Notes: generated by a model not told the origin, from the sequence alone. A stretch of DNA of 64,000 nucleotides from Sphingomonas oryzagri (GCF_029906645.1 NZ_JARYGZ010000001.1:1979208-2043207); one strand, 5' to 3'; shown: positions 8,445 to 17,424, counted from the stretch's first letter. Numbers and translations are program-made.

Positions 8445-9245
8445 GTGAACGACATGACCCGAATCGCGCACGTCGATGCGACAGTCCTTCACCCGGCGTC
8501 CGCCGTGCCGAAGCGCCCCTTCATCCTGCGCGCGGGCAAGAAGATCCGCCGTTATGTAGATGCCATCGTGGCGCGCTCTTCGCGCGTGCCGAACGATCCG
8601 GTGCTCGATTCCGCTGTCTTTCCCTGGACACGGATATTGCGCGACAATTGGCAGGCGATCCGCGAGGAGGCACTCGCCGTCACCCGCGACCAGAATGCCG
8701 TGCCGGCACTACGCGCGGTATCGCCCGATCATGCCCGCATCGCCGAGGACGACAAGTGGCGCAGCTTCTTCCTGATCGGCTATGGCGCACGGATCGAAGA
8801 GAATATTGCGCGTTGCCCCAGAACGGCGGCGGTGCTGGCGCAGGTGCCGGGCCTCAACAGCGGCTTCTTCTCCATCCTGCGGCCCGGTACGCACATCCCG
8901 GCCCATCGGGGTGTCACCAAAGGCCTGATGACCTGCCATCTCGGCCTGCAGGTGCCATCCGACGGATCGGTGCGCATGAATGTCGGTCCCGAGACCGTCG
9001 GCTGGTCGGAAGGCGAGACGCTCGTGTTCGACGACACCTACGAGCATGAGGTGTGGAACGATACGGATGGCACGCGCATCGTGTTGCTGGTGCAGTTCGA
9101 GCGCCCGCTGCGCCAACCCGGCAGGCTGGTCGCCGATCTCTTCCTTGGCGGTATCCGGCGCTCCGCCTTCGTCAAGGAAGCGCAGGACAATATCGCACTC
9201 TGGGAACAAAGCGTCCGCAAGGTGGAAGCAGCGGCAAACCGCTAA
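8445..9245 (+). CDS. Aspartyl/asparaginyl beta-hydroxylase family protein
   Basis: A non-haem Fe(II)/2-oxoglutarate dioxygenase of the Asp/Asn beta-hydroxylase family. The jelly-roll core carries 'HIPAHRGVTKGLMTCHLGL' (first metal His), 'EGETLVFDDTYEHEVWN' (second His) and the 2-oxoglutarate arginine in 'GTRIVLLVQ'. Bacterial members are often linked to lipid A or ornithine-lipid hydroxylation (LpxO/OlsC-like), but the substrate here is unknown. GTG 8445 was chosen because GGGAGG (8431-8436) lies at ideal spacing; ATG 8391 is only two bases past the palindrome and has no ribosome site, and ATG 8454 is an alternative. Confidence 0.85.
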   Translation: MNDMTRIAHVDATVLHPASAVPKRPFILRAGKKIRRYVDAIVARSSRVPNDPVLDSAVFPWTRILRDNWQAIREEALAVTRDQNAVPALRAVSPDHARIAEDDKWRSFFLIGYGARIEENIARCPRTAAVLAQVPGLNSGFFSILRPGTHIPAHRGVTKGLMTCHLGLQVPSDGSVRMNVGPETVGWSEGETLVFDDTYEHEVWNDTDGTRIVLLVQFERPLRQPGRLVADLFLGGIRRSAFVKEAQDNIALWEQSVRKVEAAANR

Positions 9246-9423
9246 TCCATTTGATACTCTCACGACCGGCTTGAGTTCCGCCGACATCTCGAGATTAACT
9301 TGACACTACATCGCCGTTAATCGGCAATTCATTGCAGAGCGCAAGTTTTCAACTCATCGAAAATTATCTTCTTCTCACCGCAGCCAATGAAGCTCTTTAC
9401 GCTGACGGAAGGTTGGATCGTGC

Positions 9424-10494
9424 ATGAGCTACGACCAGACCATGCTTCGCCTGGGCTCGACCGCGATTGCCGCTGTCCTGGCCCTTTCCGCCACCCCCGC
9501 GTTCGCGCAGAGCAGCGATCCGGCCGCCGCGCCTGCGCCGGTTACGATCACCCCGCCCGCTGCGCCGGCCGTGACGACCGCCCCCAGCGTGGCGCCCGAT
9601 ACGACGCCGGCCCCAGCCGCCGCGACGGATACCGCCATCCCGATGGTGTCGGCTCCCGCCGCGGCACCGTCGCCCGCGCCGATGGCGACGCAATCGACGC
9701 CGGTTGTGCATGTAGCCGACGACAGCGCCGACGCGTCCAGCACCCCGGCTGCCAAGCCTGCGCCGAAGGCTGCTACCCATCGCACCGCCCCGAAGACCGA
9801 GGCGGCCCCGAAGGTTACGGAGTCCGCGCCGCCGTCCGTTCCGGTGACGACGCCGAAGACGCTCGCCCCCGTTGCGGCCGTGCCGCCGACGCCGGTCGCG
9901 CAGCCAGTCCCGGCCGCGCCGAAGGCAACCGCTCCGGCGCCCGTCGCACAGGGTAATGTGGACGAGACGCTGATGATCGCGGGCGCCGGTGGCCTCGGCA
10001 TCATCCTGCTCGCCGGTGGCGGCTATGCGCTGATGCGCCGCAAGCGCCGCGAGGACGAGGAAGAGATGTCCTATGCCTACGAGCCGGAAACGACCGCGAC
10101 GGCCGAACCGGTCGCGATGGCGCCCGTCGCCGTTGCGCCGGCCCCCGTCCCGGTCGCCCCGATGTCGGCGCCCGTCGCCAGCGAGCATCTTCCCGAGGGC
10201 TTCGACATCTCGCATTACGGCCGTCATGCGCAGGCCGCCTTCCGCGGCCCGACGCCCGACAACCCCTCACTGTCGCTGAAGACCCGCCTGAAGCGCGCCG
10301 CCTTCTTCGATAAGCGCGAGCGGGCCGCGGCGGACGCTGGCGCGATGCCGCAGCCCGCGATGGCGCCAGCGATGGCAAAGGCCGAACAGCCGCAGACGAT
10401 CGCCCGCCCGGCGCCGGCCGAGCAGGTCATCTACCGGCCGCAGCGCGTGACGAAGACCGGTTTCCGCCCGGCTTTCAGCACCTCGCGCAGCTGA
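9424..10494 (+). CDS. Ala/Pro-rich single-pass envelope protein of unknown function
   Basis: I do not recognise a family. The protein (356 residues) has an N-terminal signal sequence ending AFA-QSS, then about 150 residues dominated by Ala, Pro, Thr and Val with Lys/Pro repeats, then one transmembrane helix ('MIAGAGGLGIILLAGGGYAL', about residues 180-199) followed by MRRKRRED. The remaining 150 residues would be cytoplasmic by the positive-inside rule and include a more conserved-looking segment 'GFDISHYGRHAQAAFRG' followed by 'TRLKRAAFFDKRER'. The low-complexity stretch could span the periplasm or peptidoglycan. A strong terminator follows. Confidence 0.75.
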   Translation: MSYDQTMLRLGSTAIAAVLALSATPAFAQSSDPAAAPAPVTITPPAAPAVTTAPSVAPDTTPAPAAATDTAIPMVSAPAAAPSPAPMATQSTPVVHVADDSADASSTPAAKPAPKAATHRTAPKTEAAPKVTESAPPSVPVTTPKTLAPVAAVPPTPVAQPVPAAPKATAPAPVAQGNVDETLMIAGAGGLGIILLAGGGYALMRRKRREDEEEMSYAYEPETTATAEPVAMAPVAVAPAPVPVAPMSAPVASEHLPEGFDISHYGRHAQAAFRGPTPDNPSLSLKTRLKRAAFFDKRERAAADAGAMPQPAMAPAMAKAEQPQTIARPAPAEQVIYRPQRVTKTGFRPAFSTSRS

Positions 10495-10515
10495 CACGCT
10501 TCATAATCGACGCCA

Positions 10516-10554
10516 ACGCCGCTCCGCTCCGTGCGGGGCGGCGTTTCGCTTTTC
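10516..10554 (+). terminator. Rho-independent terminator
   Basis: AACGCCGCTCCGC (10516-10528) pairs with GCGGGGCGGCGTT (10534-10546), with one G-T wobble and a 5-base loop, followed by TCGCTTTT. It ends the Ala/Pro-rich gene's transcript ahead of the NifU-like gene. Confidence 0.8.
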
Positions 10555-10602
10555 GATGGACGAAGGCTTGCGCACCGGCCGCATCGGCCCCAAGTGGGCG
10601 CC

Positions 10603-11175
10603 ATGCTCATCGAGACCGAAACGACGCCCAACCCGTCGACGCTCAAGTTCCTGCCCGGCCAGGTCGTGATGGACGCGGGCACCCGCGATTTCGCCGACCC
10701 CGAAGAGGCGGAGGCATCGCCGCTGGCGGAGGCGCTGTTCTCGCTCGGCGATGTCGAGGGCGTGTTCTTCGGCCGCGATTTCATCTCGGTCACGATCGGC
10801 GCCGGTGGCGACTGGCGCGATGCCAAGCCACAGGTGCTGGGCGTTCTGCTCGATCATTTCGCCGGCGGCGCGCCGCTGTTCCGCGCATCCGCGCACAACG
10901 GTATCGACGTTGCCGCCGATGAGGAATTGCCCTCCGATCCGGAGGATGCCGACATCGTCGACCAGATCAAGGATCTGATCGATACGCGCGTCCGCCCCGC
11001 CGTGGCGCGCGATGGCGGCGACATCGTCTATCGCGGCTTCCAGAAGGGCACGGTGTTTCTTGCGATGCACGGTGCCTGCTCGGGCTGCCCATCCTCGACC
11101 GCGACGCTGAAGCAGGGCATCGAGCAGCTTCTGAAGCACTATGTGCCGGAAGTGACCGACGTCCGCGCCGTCTGA
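10603..11175 (+). CDS. NifU family Fe-S cluster carrier protein (NfuA-like)
   Basis: This protein assembles or delivers 4Fe-4S clusters to client enzymes. Residues 1-90 are the Nfu N-terminal domain ('TPNPSTLKFLPGQ' is diagnostic), and residues about 115-190 are the NifU C-terminal domain with the cluster-binding CxxC in 'HGACSGCPSS'. The total of 190 residues matches the alphaproteobacterial and mitochondrial NFU1 form. ATG 10603 is chosen because the frame upstream overlaps the terminator. MiaB, a radical-SAM enzyme with two clusters encoded nearby, is a plausible client. Confidence 0.93.
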   Translation: MLIETETTPNPSTLKFLPGQVVMDAGTRDFADPEEAEASPLAEALFSLGDVEGVFFGRDFISVTIGAGGDWRDAKPQVLGVLLDHFAGGAPLFRASAHNGIDVAADEELPSDPEDADIVDQIKDLIDTRVRPAVARDGGDIVYRGFQKGTVFLAMHGACSGCPSSTATLKQGIEQLLKHYVPEVTDVRAV

Positions 11176-11198
11176 TCCGCACGCCCAAGGGGATTTTC

Positions 11199-11789
11199 AT
11201 GACCAAGACGCTCGACGAGGCTGGCCTCGACCTGATCTTCCGCACCGCGCGCAGCTATAATGGCTACGCGGCCGATGCGGTGAGCGATGCCGATCTGCAG
11301 GCGATCTACGATCTCGCCAAGATGGGGCCGACCGCCGCCAACCAGCAGCCGATGCGGATCGTCTGGGTGAAGTCCTCCGAGGCGAAGCAGAAGCTGTCCA
11401 CGCTGGTATCGGCGAACAACGAGAAAAAGGTGCTGGGCGCGCCCGTGACCGCGATCATCGGCATGGACCACGATTTCCCCGAAACTCTGGCGAAGGTGTT
11501 TCCGCATACCAACGCCAAGGCCTGGTTCGAGGGCAACCGGCCGCTGATCGAAAGCTCGGCTTTCCGCAATTCGTCGCTGCAGGGTGCCTATCTGATCCTC
11601 GCGGCGCGCGCGCTCGGCTTCGACGTCGGCCCGATGTCGGGCTTCGACAACGACAAGGTCGACGAAGCCTTCTTCGCCGGCACCAACATCAAGTCCAATT
11701 TCATCGCGACGATCGGTCACGGCGACCCTGCCTCGATCTTCGATCGTCTGCCTCGGCTTGACTTCGACGAGACCAACAGCATCGTCTGA
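11199..11789 (+). CDS. Malonic semialdehyde reductase-type nitroreductase (RutE-like)
   Basis: An FMN-dependent nitroreductase-fold oxidoreductase of 196 residues. The pattern 'YDLAKMGPTAANQQPMRI' is typical of the RutE/HadB/malonic semialdehyde reductase subgroup, and 'SSLQGAYLILAARALGFDVG' forms the second FMN-contact region. In E. coli RutE reduces malonic semialdehyde to 3-hydroxypropionate in pyrimidine breakdown, but no rut genes lie here, so a general aldehyde or nitro reductase role is possible. It sits just upstream of tsaB and may share its transcript. Confidence 0.85.
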   Translation: MTKTLDEAGLDLIFRTARSYNGYAADAVSDADLQAIYDLAKMGPTAANQQPMRIVWVKSSEAKQKLSTLVSANNEKKVLGAPVTAIIGMDHDFPETLAKVFPHTNAKAWFEGNRPLIESSAFRNSSLQGAYLILAARALGFDVGPMSGFDNDKVDEAFFAGTNIKSNFIATIGHGDPASIFDRLPRLDFDETNSIV

Positions 11790-11793
11790 GCGC

Positions 11794-12420
11794 ATGATCC
11801 TGGCGATCGACACTGCCACCGCCGCCTGTTCCGCCGCGCTGATCGACGGCGGGACGGTGCGGCTCGCCGTGTCCGAAGAAGTCGGGCGCGGCCATGCCGA
11901 GCGGCTGGTGCCGATGGTCGATGCCTTGCTCAAGGATGCAGGCGGCGTCGTGCCGGACGCGATCCTGGTCGATTGCGGGCCGGGCAGCTTCACGGGCGTG
12001 CGCGTCGGCCTCGCTGCCGCGATCGGCATGGGGATGGGCTGGTCGGTGCCGGTTCGCGGCTGCTCGTCGATGGCGCTCGTCGCTGCGGCCCGCTTTGCCG
12101 CCGATCCCGCGCTGGAGGCCTGTGCGGTAGCGCTGACCGGCGGCCATGGCGAACTGTTCGTCCAGCGTTTCCGCGCCCAGCCATTCGCGGAGGCAAGCGA
12201 TTTGGTGTCGCTCGCGCCGGGCGAGGCGGGCCGCTTCGCGCCGGAGGCGGTGGTGGTCGGATCGGGCGCCGCCGTGCTCGTCGAGGCGCGGGGCCGCGGT
12301 GAGGCGATCGCGGCCCTGCCCGATGGCGCATCGGCCGCCCTGCTGCCGCCTGCCTTTGCCGATCTGCCGCCCCGCCCGATCTACGGCCGCCCGCCGGATG
12401 CGAAGCCCAAGGCCGCATGA
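11794..12420 (+). CDS. tsaB: tRNA threonylcarbamoyladenosine biosynthesis protein TsaB
   Basis: TsaB is the non-catalytic ASKHA partner that dimerises with TsaD during synthesis of the t6A37 modification on ANN-decoding tRNAs. The N-terminus 'ILAIDTATAACSAALIDGG' and the segment 'DCGPGSFTGVRVGLA' are family hallmarks. Its length is 208 residues. ATG 11794 lies 4 bases after the preceding stop codon. The stop overlaps the rimI start (ATGA), so the two are translationally coupled, as in many proteobacteria. Confidence 0.93.
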   Translation: MILAIDTATAACSAALIDGGTVRLAVSEEVGRGHAERLVPMVDALLKDAGGVVPDAILVDCGPGSFTGVRVGLAAAIGMGMGWSVPVRGCSSMALVAAARFAADPALEACAVALTGGHGELFVQRFRAQPFAEASDLVSLAPGEAGRFAPEAVVVGSGAAVLVEARGRGEAIAALPDGASAALLPPAFADLPPRPIYGRPPDAKPKAA

Positions 12421-12893
12421 ACACACTCCCCACATCGCAGACCGAACTGGTCGAAGGCACGGCCGTCGATCTGGACGAGGTGATGGCCACCATGCACCTC
12501 GCCTTCGATCCGGCGTTCGGGGAGGCGTGGACCCGCAGCCAGTGCGCTGGGATCATGGGGCTGGGCGGTGTGTGGCTGCTGCTCGCCCGCCGCGACGGTC
12601 AGGCCGCCGGCTTCGCTCTTTCGCGCGGCGTGCTCGACGAGGCAGAGCTGCTGCTGCTGGCCGTACAGCCGGATCATCGCCGGTTCGGGATCGGGCGCAT
12701 GTTACTGGACGCCGTTGCGAACGAGGCGCGCTCACGCGGCGCGACACGCCTGCATCTGGAAATGCGCGACGGCAACCCCGCCGCAATTCTATACGAACGT
12801 GCAGGTTTTCACGAGATTGGCCGCCGTAAACGTTATTATCGCGGCCATGACGGATCGTCTTTCGACGCAATCACGCTGGCTTGTCGATTGTAA
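12417..12893 (+). CDS. rimI: GNAT N-acetyltransferase, RimI-like
   Basis: An acetyl-CoA-dependent N-acetyltransferase, probably acetylating the N-terminus of ribosomal protein S18. The acetyl-CoA loop is 'VQPDHRRFGIGRMLL' (the R/Q-x-x-G-x-G/A pattern), followed by the conserved 'LHLEMRDGNPAAILYERAGF' and 'RRKRYYRG' near the C-terminus, which is typical of RimI. It overlaps tsaB by four bases. At 158 residues it is of normal length. Confidence 0.88.
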   Translation: MNTLPTSQTELVEGTAVDLDEVMATMHLAFDPAFGEAWTRSQCAGIMGLGGVWLLLARRDGQAAGFALSRGVLDEAELLLLAVQPDHRRFGIGRMLLDAVANEARSRGATRLHLEMRDGNPAAILYERAGFHEIGRRKRYYRGHDGSSFDAITLACRL

Positions 12894-12900
12894 TGTTCCA

Positions 12901-12995
12901 AGTGCAAAAGAGTTAACGCAGAAGAGCTTGCACTTTCGATAATCATGCGACAGAGCGGTATCAATCATCCCCAGGGGACGGGAGTGTAACGTCCC
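12901..12995. promoter_or_regulatory. Leader of mucR with two inverted repeats
   Basis: AGTGCAA (12901-12907) and TTGCACT (12928-12934) are perfect inverted arms 20 bases apart. Downstream, GGGACG (12975-12980) pairs with CGTCCC (12990-12995). The block is A/T-rich compared with its surroundings. MucR homologues are known to repress their own genes at AT-rich DNA, so autoregulation is possible here, but the site is inferred. Confidence 0.45.
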
Positions 12996-13016
12996 TATTG
13001 TATGAGGTGCATCCCC

Positions 13017-13433
13017 ATGAGCGACGTGCTCGACATGACCGAAACCCTGATCACCCTCACCGCGGACATCGTTTCGGCGCATGTCAGCAACAACAGCGTT
13101 GCGGTCAATGATGTACCGGGGTTGATCCAGAACGTGCACAGCGCGCTCACGCAGCTCGGCACGACGGCGCCCGAGCCGGAGGTGAAGCAGGAGCCGGCCG
13201 TGTCGGTTCGCGCATCGGTGAAGCCCGACTATATCGTCTGCCTGGAAGACGGGAAGAAGCTGAAGATGCTCAAGCGGCATCTGATGACGCACTATAACCT
13301 CACGCCCGAGCAGTATCGCGCGAAGTGGAACCTGCCGGCCGACTACCCGATGGTCGCCCCCAATTATGCCGAGCAGCGCCGCAGCCTGGCGAAGAAGATC
13401 GGCCTCGGCACGCGTCGCCGCCGCGGCAAATAA
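13017..13433 (+). CDS. mucR: MucR/Ros family zinc-finger transcriptional regulator
   Basis: A global regulator of the Ros/MucR family, which in alphaproteobacteria controls exopolysaccharide, motility and cell-cycle genes by binding AT-rich DNA. The C-terminal domain holds the single prokaryotic zinc finger: '[19 protein letters not shown]' (Cys, Asp replacing the second Cys, then two His), followed by '[19 protein letters not shown]'. The Cys-to-Asp change occurs in many MucR proteins. ATG 13017 is preferred over 13002 because GAGGTG sits correctly before it. The N-terminal 50 residues likely mediate oligomerisation. Confidence 0.9.
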   Translation: MSDVLDMTETLITLTADIVSAHVSNNSVAVNDVPGLIQNVHSALTQLGTTAPEPEVKQEPAVSVRASVKPDYIVCLEDGKKLKMLKRHLMTHYNLTPEQYRAKWNLPADYPMVAPNYAEQRRSLAKKIGLGTRRRRGK

Positions 13434-13504
13434 GGCGCAATGTCGCGGGAAGTGCGAGCGTTTCGCGCTTCCCGTACGGCGCATCACCGCCTACATGACG
13501 GTCC

Positions 13505-13924
13505 ATGCGCAAGATCGATCTTGAGGCGCTCTGCGCCGAGAAGGGCCTCCGTATCACCGAGCAGCGTCGCGTCATCGCGCGCGTTCTGTCCGAGGCCGAG
13601 GACCATCCCGATGTCGAGGAGGTCCACCGTCGCTCCTCCGCAATCGATCCCGGCATTTCGATCGCCACGGTGTACCGCACCGTGCGTCTGTTCGAGGAGG
13701 CCGGCATCCTCGATCGCCACGATTTCGGTGACGGCCGTTCGCGCTACGAGGCCGCGCCCGAAACCCATCACGACCACCTGATCAACGTCGAAACCGGCGT
13801 GGTGATCGAGTTCGTCGATGAGGAACTGGAACTGCTCCAGAAGAAGATCGCCGAGAAACTGGGCTTCCGCCTGGTCGATCACCGCATGGAACTTTACGGC
13901 GTGCCGCTCGGCCGCAAGGACTGA
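13505..13924 (+). CDS. fur: Fur family transcriptional regulator
   Basis: A metal-responsive repressor with a winged-helix N-terminal domain ('GLRITEQRRVIARVL' through 'ISIATVYRTVRLFEEAGI', about residues 14-70) and a metal-binding dimerisation domain with the 'HHDHL' signature. At 139 residues it has the usual length. The C-terminal CxxC structural zinc site is absent, as is common in alphaproteobacterial Fur/Mur proteins. Iron or manganese could be the effector. It lies between mucR and an acyltransferase gene, 9 bases ahead of the latter. Confidence 0.92.
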   Translation: MRKIDLEALCAEKGLRITEQRRVIARVLSEAEDHPDVEEVHRRSSAIDPGISIATVYRTVRLFEEAGILDRHDFGDGRSRYEAAPETHHDHLINVETGVVIEFVDEELELLQKKIAEKLGFRLVDHRMELYGVPLGRKD

Positions 13925-13933
13925 TTCCTGTCG

Positions 13934-14665
13934 ATGCGCGCACGGGGCCGGTTGGCGCTGATCCTCGCGCTGCTGGTCGTCCATCTCGCGCTTCATGGCC
14001 TGTGGCGGCTCGCCCGGCTGTCGTCTCCCTGGCCCCGCCTGTTCCTGCGCCGCACGGCGTGGGCGGCGGGCGTGGACGTCCGCATCGAGGGGCGGCCGCT
14101 GTCCCGTGATGCCCTGTATGTCGCCAACCATCTCAGCTGGCTCGATATCGTCATCATCGCCGGCGCGACGGGTAGCCGCTTCATCGCCAAGGACGAGGTG
14201 CGCGACACGCCTGGCCTCGGCTGGCTCGCCGGCCTCAACGACACCGTCTATGTCGCGCGTACCGAGCGCGGCAAAGTGCACGAGCAGGCCGAGCGGGTCC
14301 GCACCGCACTGGTGGAAGGCAAGCCTGTCACCCTGTTCCCGGAAGGCGGCACCGGGCCGGGCACCTGCGTCGGCCCTTTCCGCGCCTCGCTGCTCGCCGC
14401 GCTGCTGCCGCCGCAGCCGGGCATCCGGCTCCAGCCGCTCGCGCTCGATTTCGGGAGCGAGACACGCGCCATCGCGTGGCCGGACGAGAACGGCACCGGT
14501 GCCGAGGTGATGCGGATACTCGCGATGCCGGGCCGCCGCAGGGTCGTTCTGCGATTCCTGGCACCGATAGACCCGGCCGCCATGCCCGATCGCAAGCAAC
14601 TCACCACCGCCGCGCGCGAGGAGATCTGCACGGCGCTTGGCGAGTCCGCCCCGCTCGCTGTATAG
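13934..14665 (+). CDS. 1-acyl-sn-glycerol-3-phosphate acyltransferase (PlsC family)
   Basis: A membrane-bound lysophospholipid or lyso-ornithine-lipid acyltransferase. The catalytic H-x4-D is in 'NHLSWLD' (about residues 70-76) and the glycerol-phosphate-binding motif is 'LFPEGGTGPG'. One hydrophobic helix at the N-terminus (residues 8-25) anchors the protein. It is probably co-transcribed with fur and miaB, which it separates by 9 bases on each side. The family would permit either phosphatidic acid synthesis or OlsA-like activity. Confidence 0.88.
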   Translation: MRARGRLALILALLVVHLALHGLWRLARLSSPWPRLFLRRTAWAAGVDVRIEGRPLSRDALYVANHLSWLDIVIIAGATGSRFIAKDEVRDTPGLGWLAGLNDTVYVARTERGKVHEQAERVRTALVEGKPVTLFPEGGTGPGTCVGPFRASLLAALLPPQPGIRLQPLALDFGSETRAIAWPDENGTGAEVMRILAMPGRRRVVLRFLAPIDPAAMPDRKQLTTAAREEICTALGESAPLAV

Positions 14666-14674
14666 GCGCGCGCC

Positions 14675-16039
14675 ATGTCCCCCAAACCCGACCATGGCGC
14701 TCGATCCGCTCCCCAGACCTTCGCGGTCAAGTCCTTCGGCTGCCAGATGAACGTCTATGACGGCGAGCGCATGGCCGAACTGCTGGCCGCGCAGGGCATG
14801 TCGGCAGCGGGCGAAAACGAGGCTGCCGACCTCGTCGTGCTCAACACCTGTCACATCCGCGAGAAAGCGGCCGAGAAGGTCTATTCGGACATCGGCCGCA
14901 TCGTGAAGGACGCCCGCGAGGACGGCCGGGACAAGCCGCTGATCGCCGTCGCCGGCTGCGTGGCGCAGGCCGAGGGAGCCGAAATCCCGAACCGGGCGAA
15001 GGCGGTGGACATCGTCGTCGGCCCGCAGGCCTATCACCGCCTGCCGGAGCTGGTGGCGGACGCGGCGGCCGGGAAAAGCGCGCTCGATACCGACATGCCA
15101 GCCATCGCCAAGTTCGGCGCGCTGCCCGCCCGTCGCAAGGTCGGCCCGACCGCCTTCCTGACGGTGCAGGAAGGCTGCGACAAATTCTGCACCTACTGCG
15201 TCGTCCCTTATACGCGCGGCGCGGAAATCTCACGGCCGTGGGGCGAGATCGTCGATGAGGCCAAGGCGCTCATCGATGCCGGCGCGCGCGAGATCACCCT
15301 GCTAGGGCAGAACGTCAACGCGTGGAGCGGCGAGGATCATGCCGGCGCCGTGCAGGGCCTCGACGGGCTGATCCGCGCGCTGGACAGGCTGTCCGGCCTC
15401 GATCGCATCCGCTACACGACGAGCCACCCGAACGACATGACGCAGGGCCTCATCGACGCGCATCGCGACGTGGAGGCGCTGATGCCCTTCCTGCATCTGC
15501 CCGTGCAGGCCGGCTCCGATCGCATCCTGAAAGCGATGAACCGAAGCCATAGCCGCGATTCCTATCTGCGCATCATCGATCGCGTGCGCGCCGCGCGGCC
15601 GGATATCGCGCTGTCGGGCGATTTCATCGTCGGCTTCCCTGGCGAGACGGAGGCGGAATTTCAGGAGACGCTCGATCTGGTCGATCGGATCGGCCACGCG
15701 CAGGCGTTCAGCTTCAAATACAGCCCCCGCCCCGGCACGCCGGCGGCCTCGATGGAGGATCAGATCGCACCGGAGGTGATGGACGAGCGGCTCCAGCGCT
15801 TGCAGGCTCTGCTCAACGCGCAGCAGCACGCGTTCAACCGCGCCACCGTCGGCGCCCGCACGCAGGTGCTGATCGAGCGCAAGGGGAAGCTGCCCGGCCA
15901 GATGCTCGGCAAATCGCCCTGGCTGCAATCGGTGCATCTGCAGACCGATGCGGCGATCGGCACGATGGTCGAGGTCGAGATCACCGCCGCCGGCCCGAAC
16001 AGCCTCGGCGCGGTCGAGCGAGTGCGCACAGCCGCCTGA
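14675..16039 (+). CDS. miaB: tRNA-2-methylthio-N6-dimethylallyladenosine synthase MiaB
   Basis: MiaB is a radical-SAM methylthiotransferase that converts i6A37 to ms2i6A37 in tRNAs reading UNN codons. The N-terminal UPF0004 domain carries three cluster cysteines ('FGCQMNVYD', '[10 protein letters not shown]', 'AGCVAQAEG'). The radical-SAM triad is 'CDKFCTYC' (about residues 169-176), and the C-terminal TRAM domain binds tRNA. The length of 454 residues is standard. It lies in the conserved fur-plsC-miaB-phoH-ybeY order, here with two small genes between miaB and phoH. Confidence 0.96.
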   Translation: MSPKPDHGARSAPQTFAVKSFGCQMNVYDGERMAELLAAQGMSAAGENEAADLVVLNTCHIREKAAEKVYSDIGRIVKDAREDGRDKPLIAVAGCVAQAEGAEIPNRAKAVDIVVGPQAYHRLPELVADAAAGKSALDTDMPAIAKFGALPARRKVGPTAFLTVQEGCDKFCTYCVVPYTRGAEISRPWGEIVDEAKALIDAGAREITLLGQNVNAWSGEDHAGAVQGLDGLIRALDRLSGLDRIRYTTSHPNDMTQGLIDAHRDVEALMPFLHLPVQAGSDRILKAMNRSHSRDSYLRIIDRVRAARPDIALSGDFIVGFPGETEAEFQETLDLVDRIGHAQAFSFKYSPRPGTPAASMEDQIAPEVMDERLQRLQALLNAQQHAFNRATVGARTQVLIERKGKLPGQMLGKSPWLQSVHLQTDAAIGTMVEVEITAAGPNSLGAVERVRTAA

Positions 16040-16077
16040 TCTGCTACAAGGACCAGGTTCAGTTCGGGAGATCGCTC

Positions 16078-16326
16078 ATGCGTCGCGTCCTCGTCGTCCC
16101 GCCTGCCCTGCTCCTGCTCGCCGCCTCCCCGCCCGTCGAGCGATCCGGACCCGGCAAGGATTGCCTGAACCACGGCATCGATTATGCCACCGCTAAGCCG
16201 AATTCGGGCGGTTTCCGTCGACTGGATCAGCTGCCGCCGGCTAACGAAATCCTGACGGTCATTCACTCCGTGGACGGTTGTGAGAAACCCGTGATCGTAC
16301 GCTACAATGTCGGTACGGGCCGGTGA
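16078..16326 (+). CDS. Small secreted protein of unknown function
   Basis: An 82-residue product with an N-terminal hydrophobic signal ('MRRVLVVPPALLLLAAS') and a short mature part containing two cysteines (CLNHG and DGCEK) that could form a disulfide. No family is recognised. ATG 16078 is the only start, preceded by TTCGGGAG. It follows miaB by 38 bases and may be read through from it. The confidence is for a real gene rather than for any function. Confidence 0.55.
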   Translation: MRRVLVVPPALLLLAASPPVERSGPGKDCLNHGIDYATAKPNSGGFRRLDQLPPANEILTVIHSVDGCEKPVIVRYNVGTGR

Positions 16327-16696
16327 TCGATCCAAAATAGCCATCGATACGGCTACATTCTCGCCGAATATGGACGGACGTGTCCCACAGGCAACTCGCG
16401 CCTCCGCCATCGAGGCGGAGCGCGGGACGCCCCCCAGTTGCGCCCAGTCGTTCTTCATTTCAGATATATTGCAGATTCGACACGATTCCTGTCACATTTT
16501 GGAACAGGCCAGTTCCGCCCTCCAAAGGAAGCATAATATTTTATAAAAGACTCAATATTTGATATGAAATTTTACCAGTCTCCCATTTTAAGACACTCTG
16601 CTAGCCCACAGTCGCCCGGAAGCTCGTCGCTTCGCCCGCATCGTCGTCACGATGCGAGGCAGCTGCCCGAGGCTCATCGAACGAGCGGAGGATGTG
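16327..16696. other. AT-rich intergenic region (370 bases)
   Basis: The part from about 16450 to 16610 is markedly A+T-rich (runs such as ATAATATTTTATAAAAG). It holds a small hairpin, GGAAC/GTTCC (16501-16516). No open frame or RNA gene in it is convincing. It presumably contains the promoter of the following gene, and the composition also suggests acquired or regulator-bound DNA. Confidence 0.55.
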
Positions 16697-17239
16697 ATGG
16701 TCACCAAAACAGGGTTTTGCGCATTGATTTGCGCTTCAATGTTGACGCCGGTCGGAACCGCGGCGGCGCGATCGCCCGATCCTGCGGCCGGAAACGCGAT
16801 CACCGTGACCGCCGGCCATGAGACGATCTCCCAATGGTCCGGCCGGGTCGGGCGGAAGCTCGATGCCGGTATCGAATATCCGCGACCGATCGGTGCGGCC
16901 GATTACGATCAGGGTATCGTTCGCGTCTCCTTCCAGTGCACAGACGCGGGCGTCCCCGGAAACGTGACGCTGTCCCATGGTTCCGGCTCGCGCACGATCG
17001 ATCGCGCCGCCCTGCGCGCCGTGCATCGGCTGTCCGGGCTTCACCCGCTTCCGGAGGGAATCGCCACCGGTCAGAAGGTGGAAGCCTGGGTCGTGCTCGC
17101 GCGGGACGACCGGAGCCGCAGCCAGATGATCGCCTCGCTTCGGCACGATGCCGAAGTTGCAAACGCCGCGATAACCCAGCGGCTTTCGGGCGATCGGCTG
17201 GCATCGACCCAGGATCCCATCATCGTGGCGTCACGATAG
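16697..17239 (+). CDS. Periplasmic TonB C-terminal-domain-like protein
   Basis: A 180-residue exported protein. The N-terminus is a cleavable-looking signal peptide ('MVTKTGFCALICASML' then TAAARS) rather than an anchor with a Pro-rich spacer. Residues about 45-150 match the fold pattern of a TonB C-terminal domain: 'GIVRVSFQCTDAGVPGNVTL' followed by 'IDRAALRAVHRLSGLHPLP' and 'KVEAWVVLA'. Without an inner-membrane anchor it is unlikely to energise transport alone. GGAGG 5 bases ahead supports ATG 16697. The family call is moderately sure; function is unknown. Confidence 0.65.
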   Translation: MVTKTGFCALICASMLTPVGTAAARSPDPAAGNAITVTAGHETISQWSGRVGRKLDAGIEYPRPIGAADYDQGIVRVSFQCTDAGVPGNVTLSHGSGSRTIDRAALRAVHRLSGLHPLPEGIATGQKVEAWVVLARDDRSRSQMIASLRHDAEVANAAITQRLSGDRLASTQDPIIVASR

Positions 17240-17424
17240 ATGGCAGGCGCCCCAGGCGGTCCCCGTCCAGCCCACCGCCTGGGGACGCCATTCCTGCAAG
17301 CCACCACCAGTGTGCTTTCCATGCATCGCGCGTCGGCGTCCGCACGGAGCATCGCGAAGCCACTAGCAATTGTCACACGCTCGGCTCACCTTCCGTTCAG
17401 AGACTCGAATCTCGAAAGGATCGG

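Noticed and set aside
16834-17424. N-terminal extension of phoH by about 200 codons
   Set aside because: It overlaps the TonB-domain gene in another frame, is Arg/Ser-rich and lacks conservation; ATG 17425 fits the family length.
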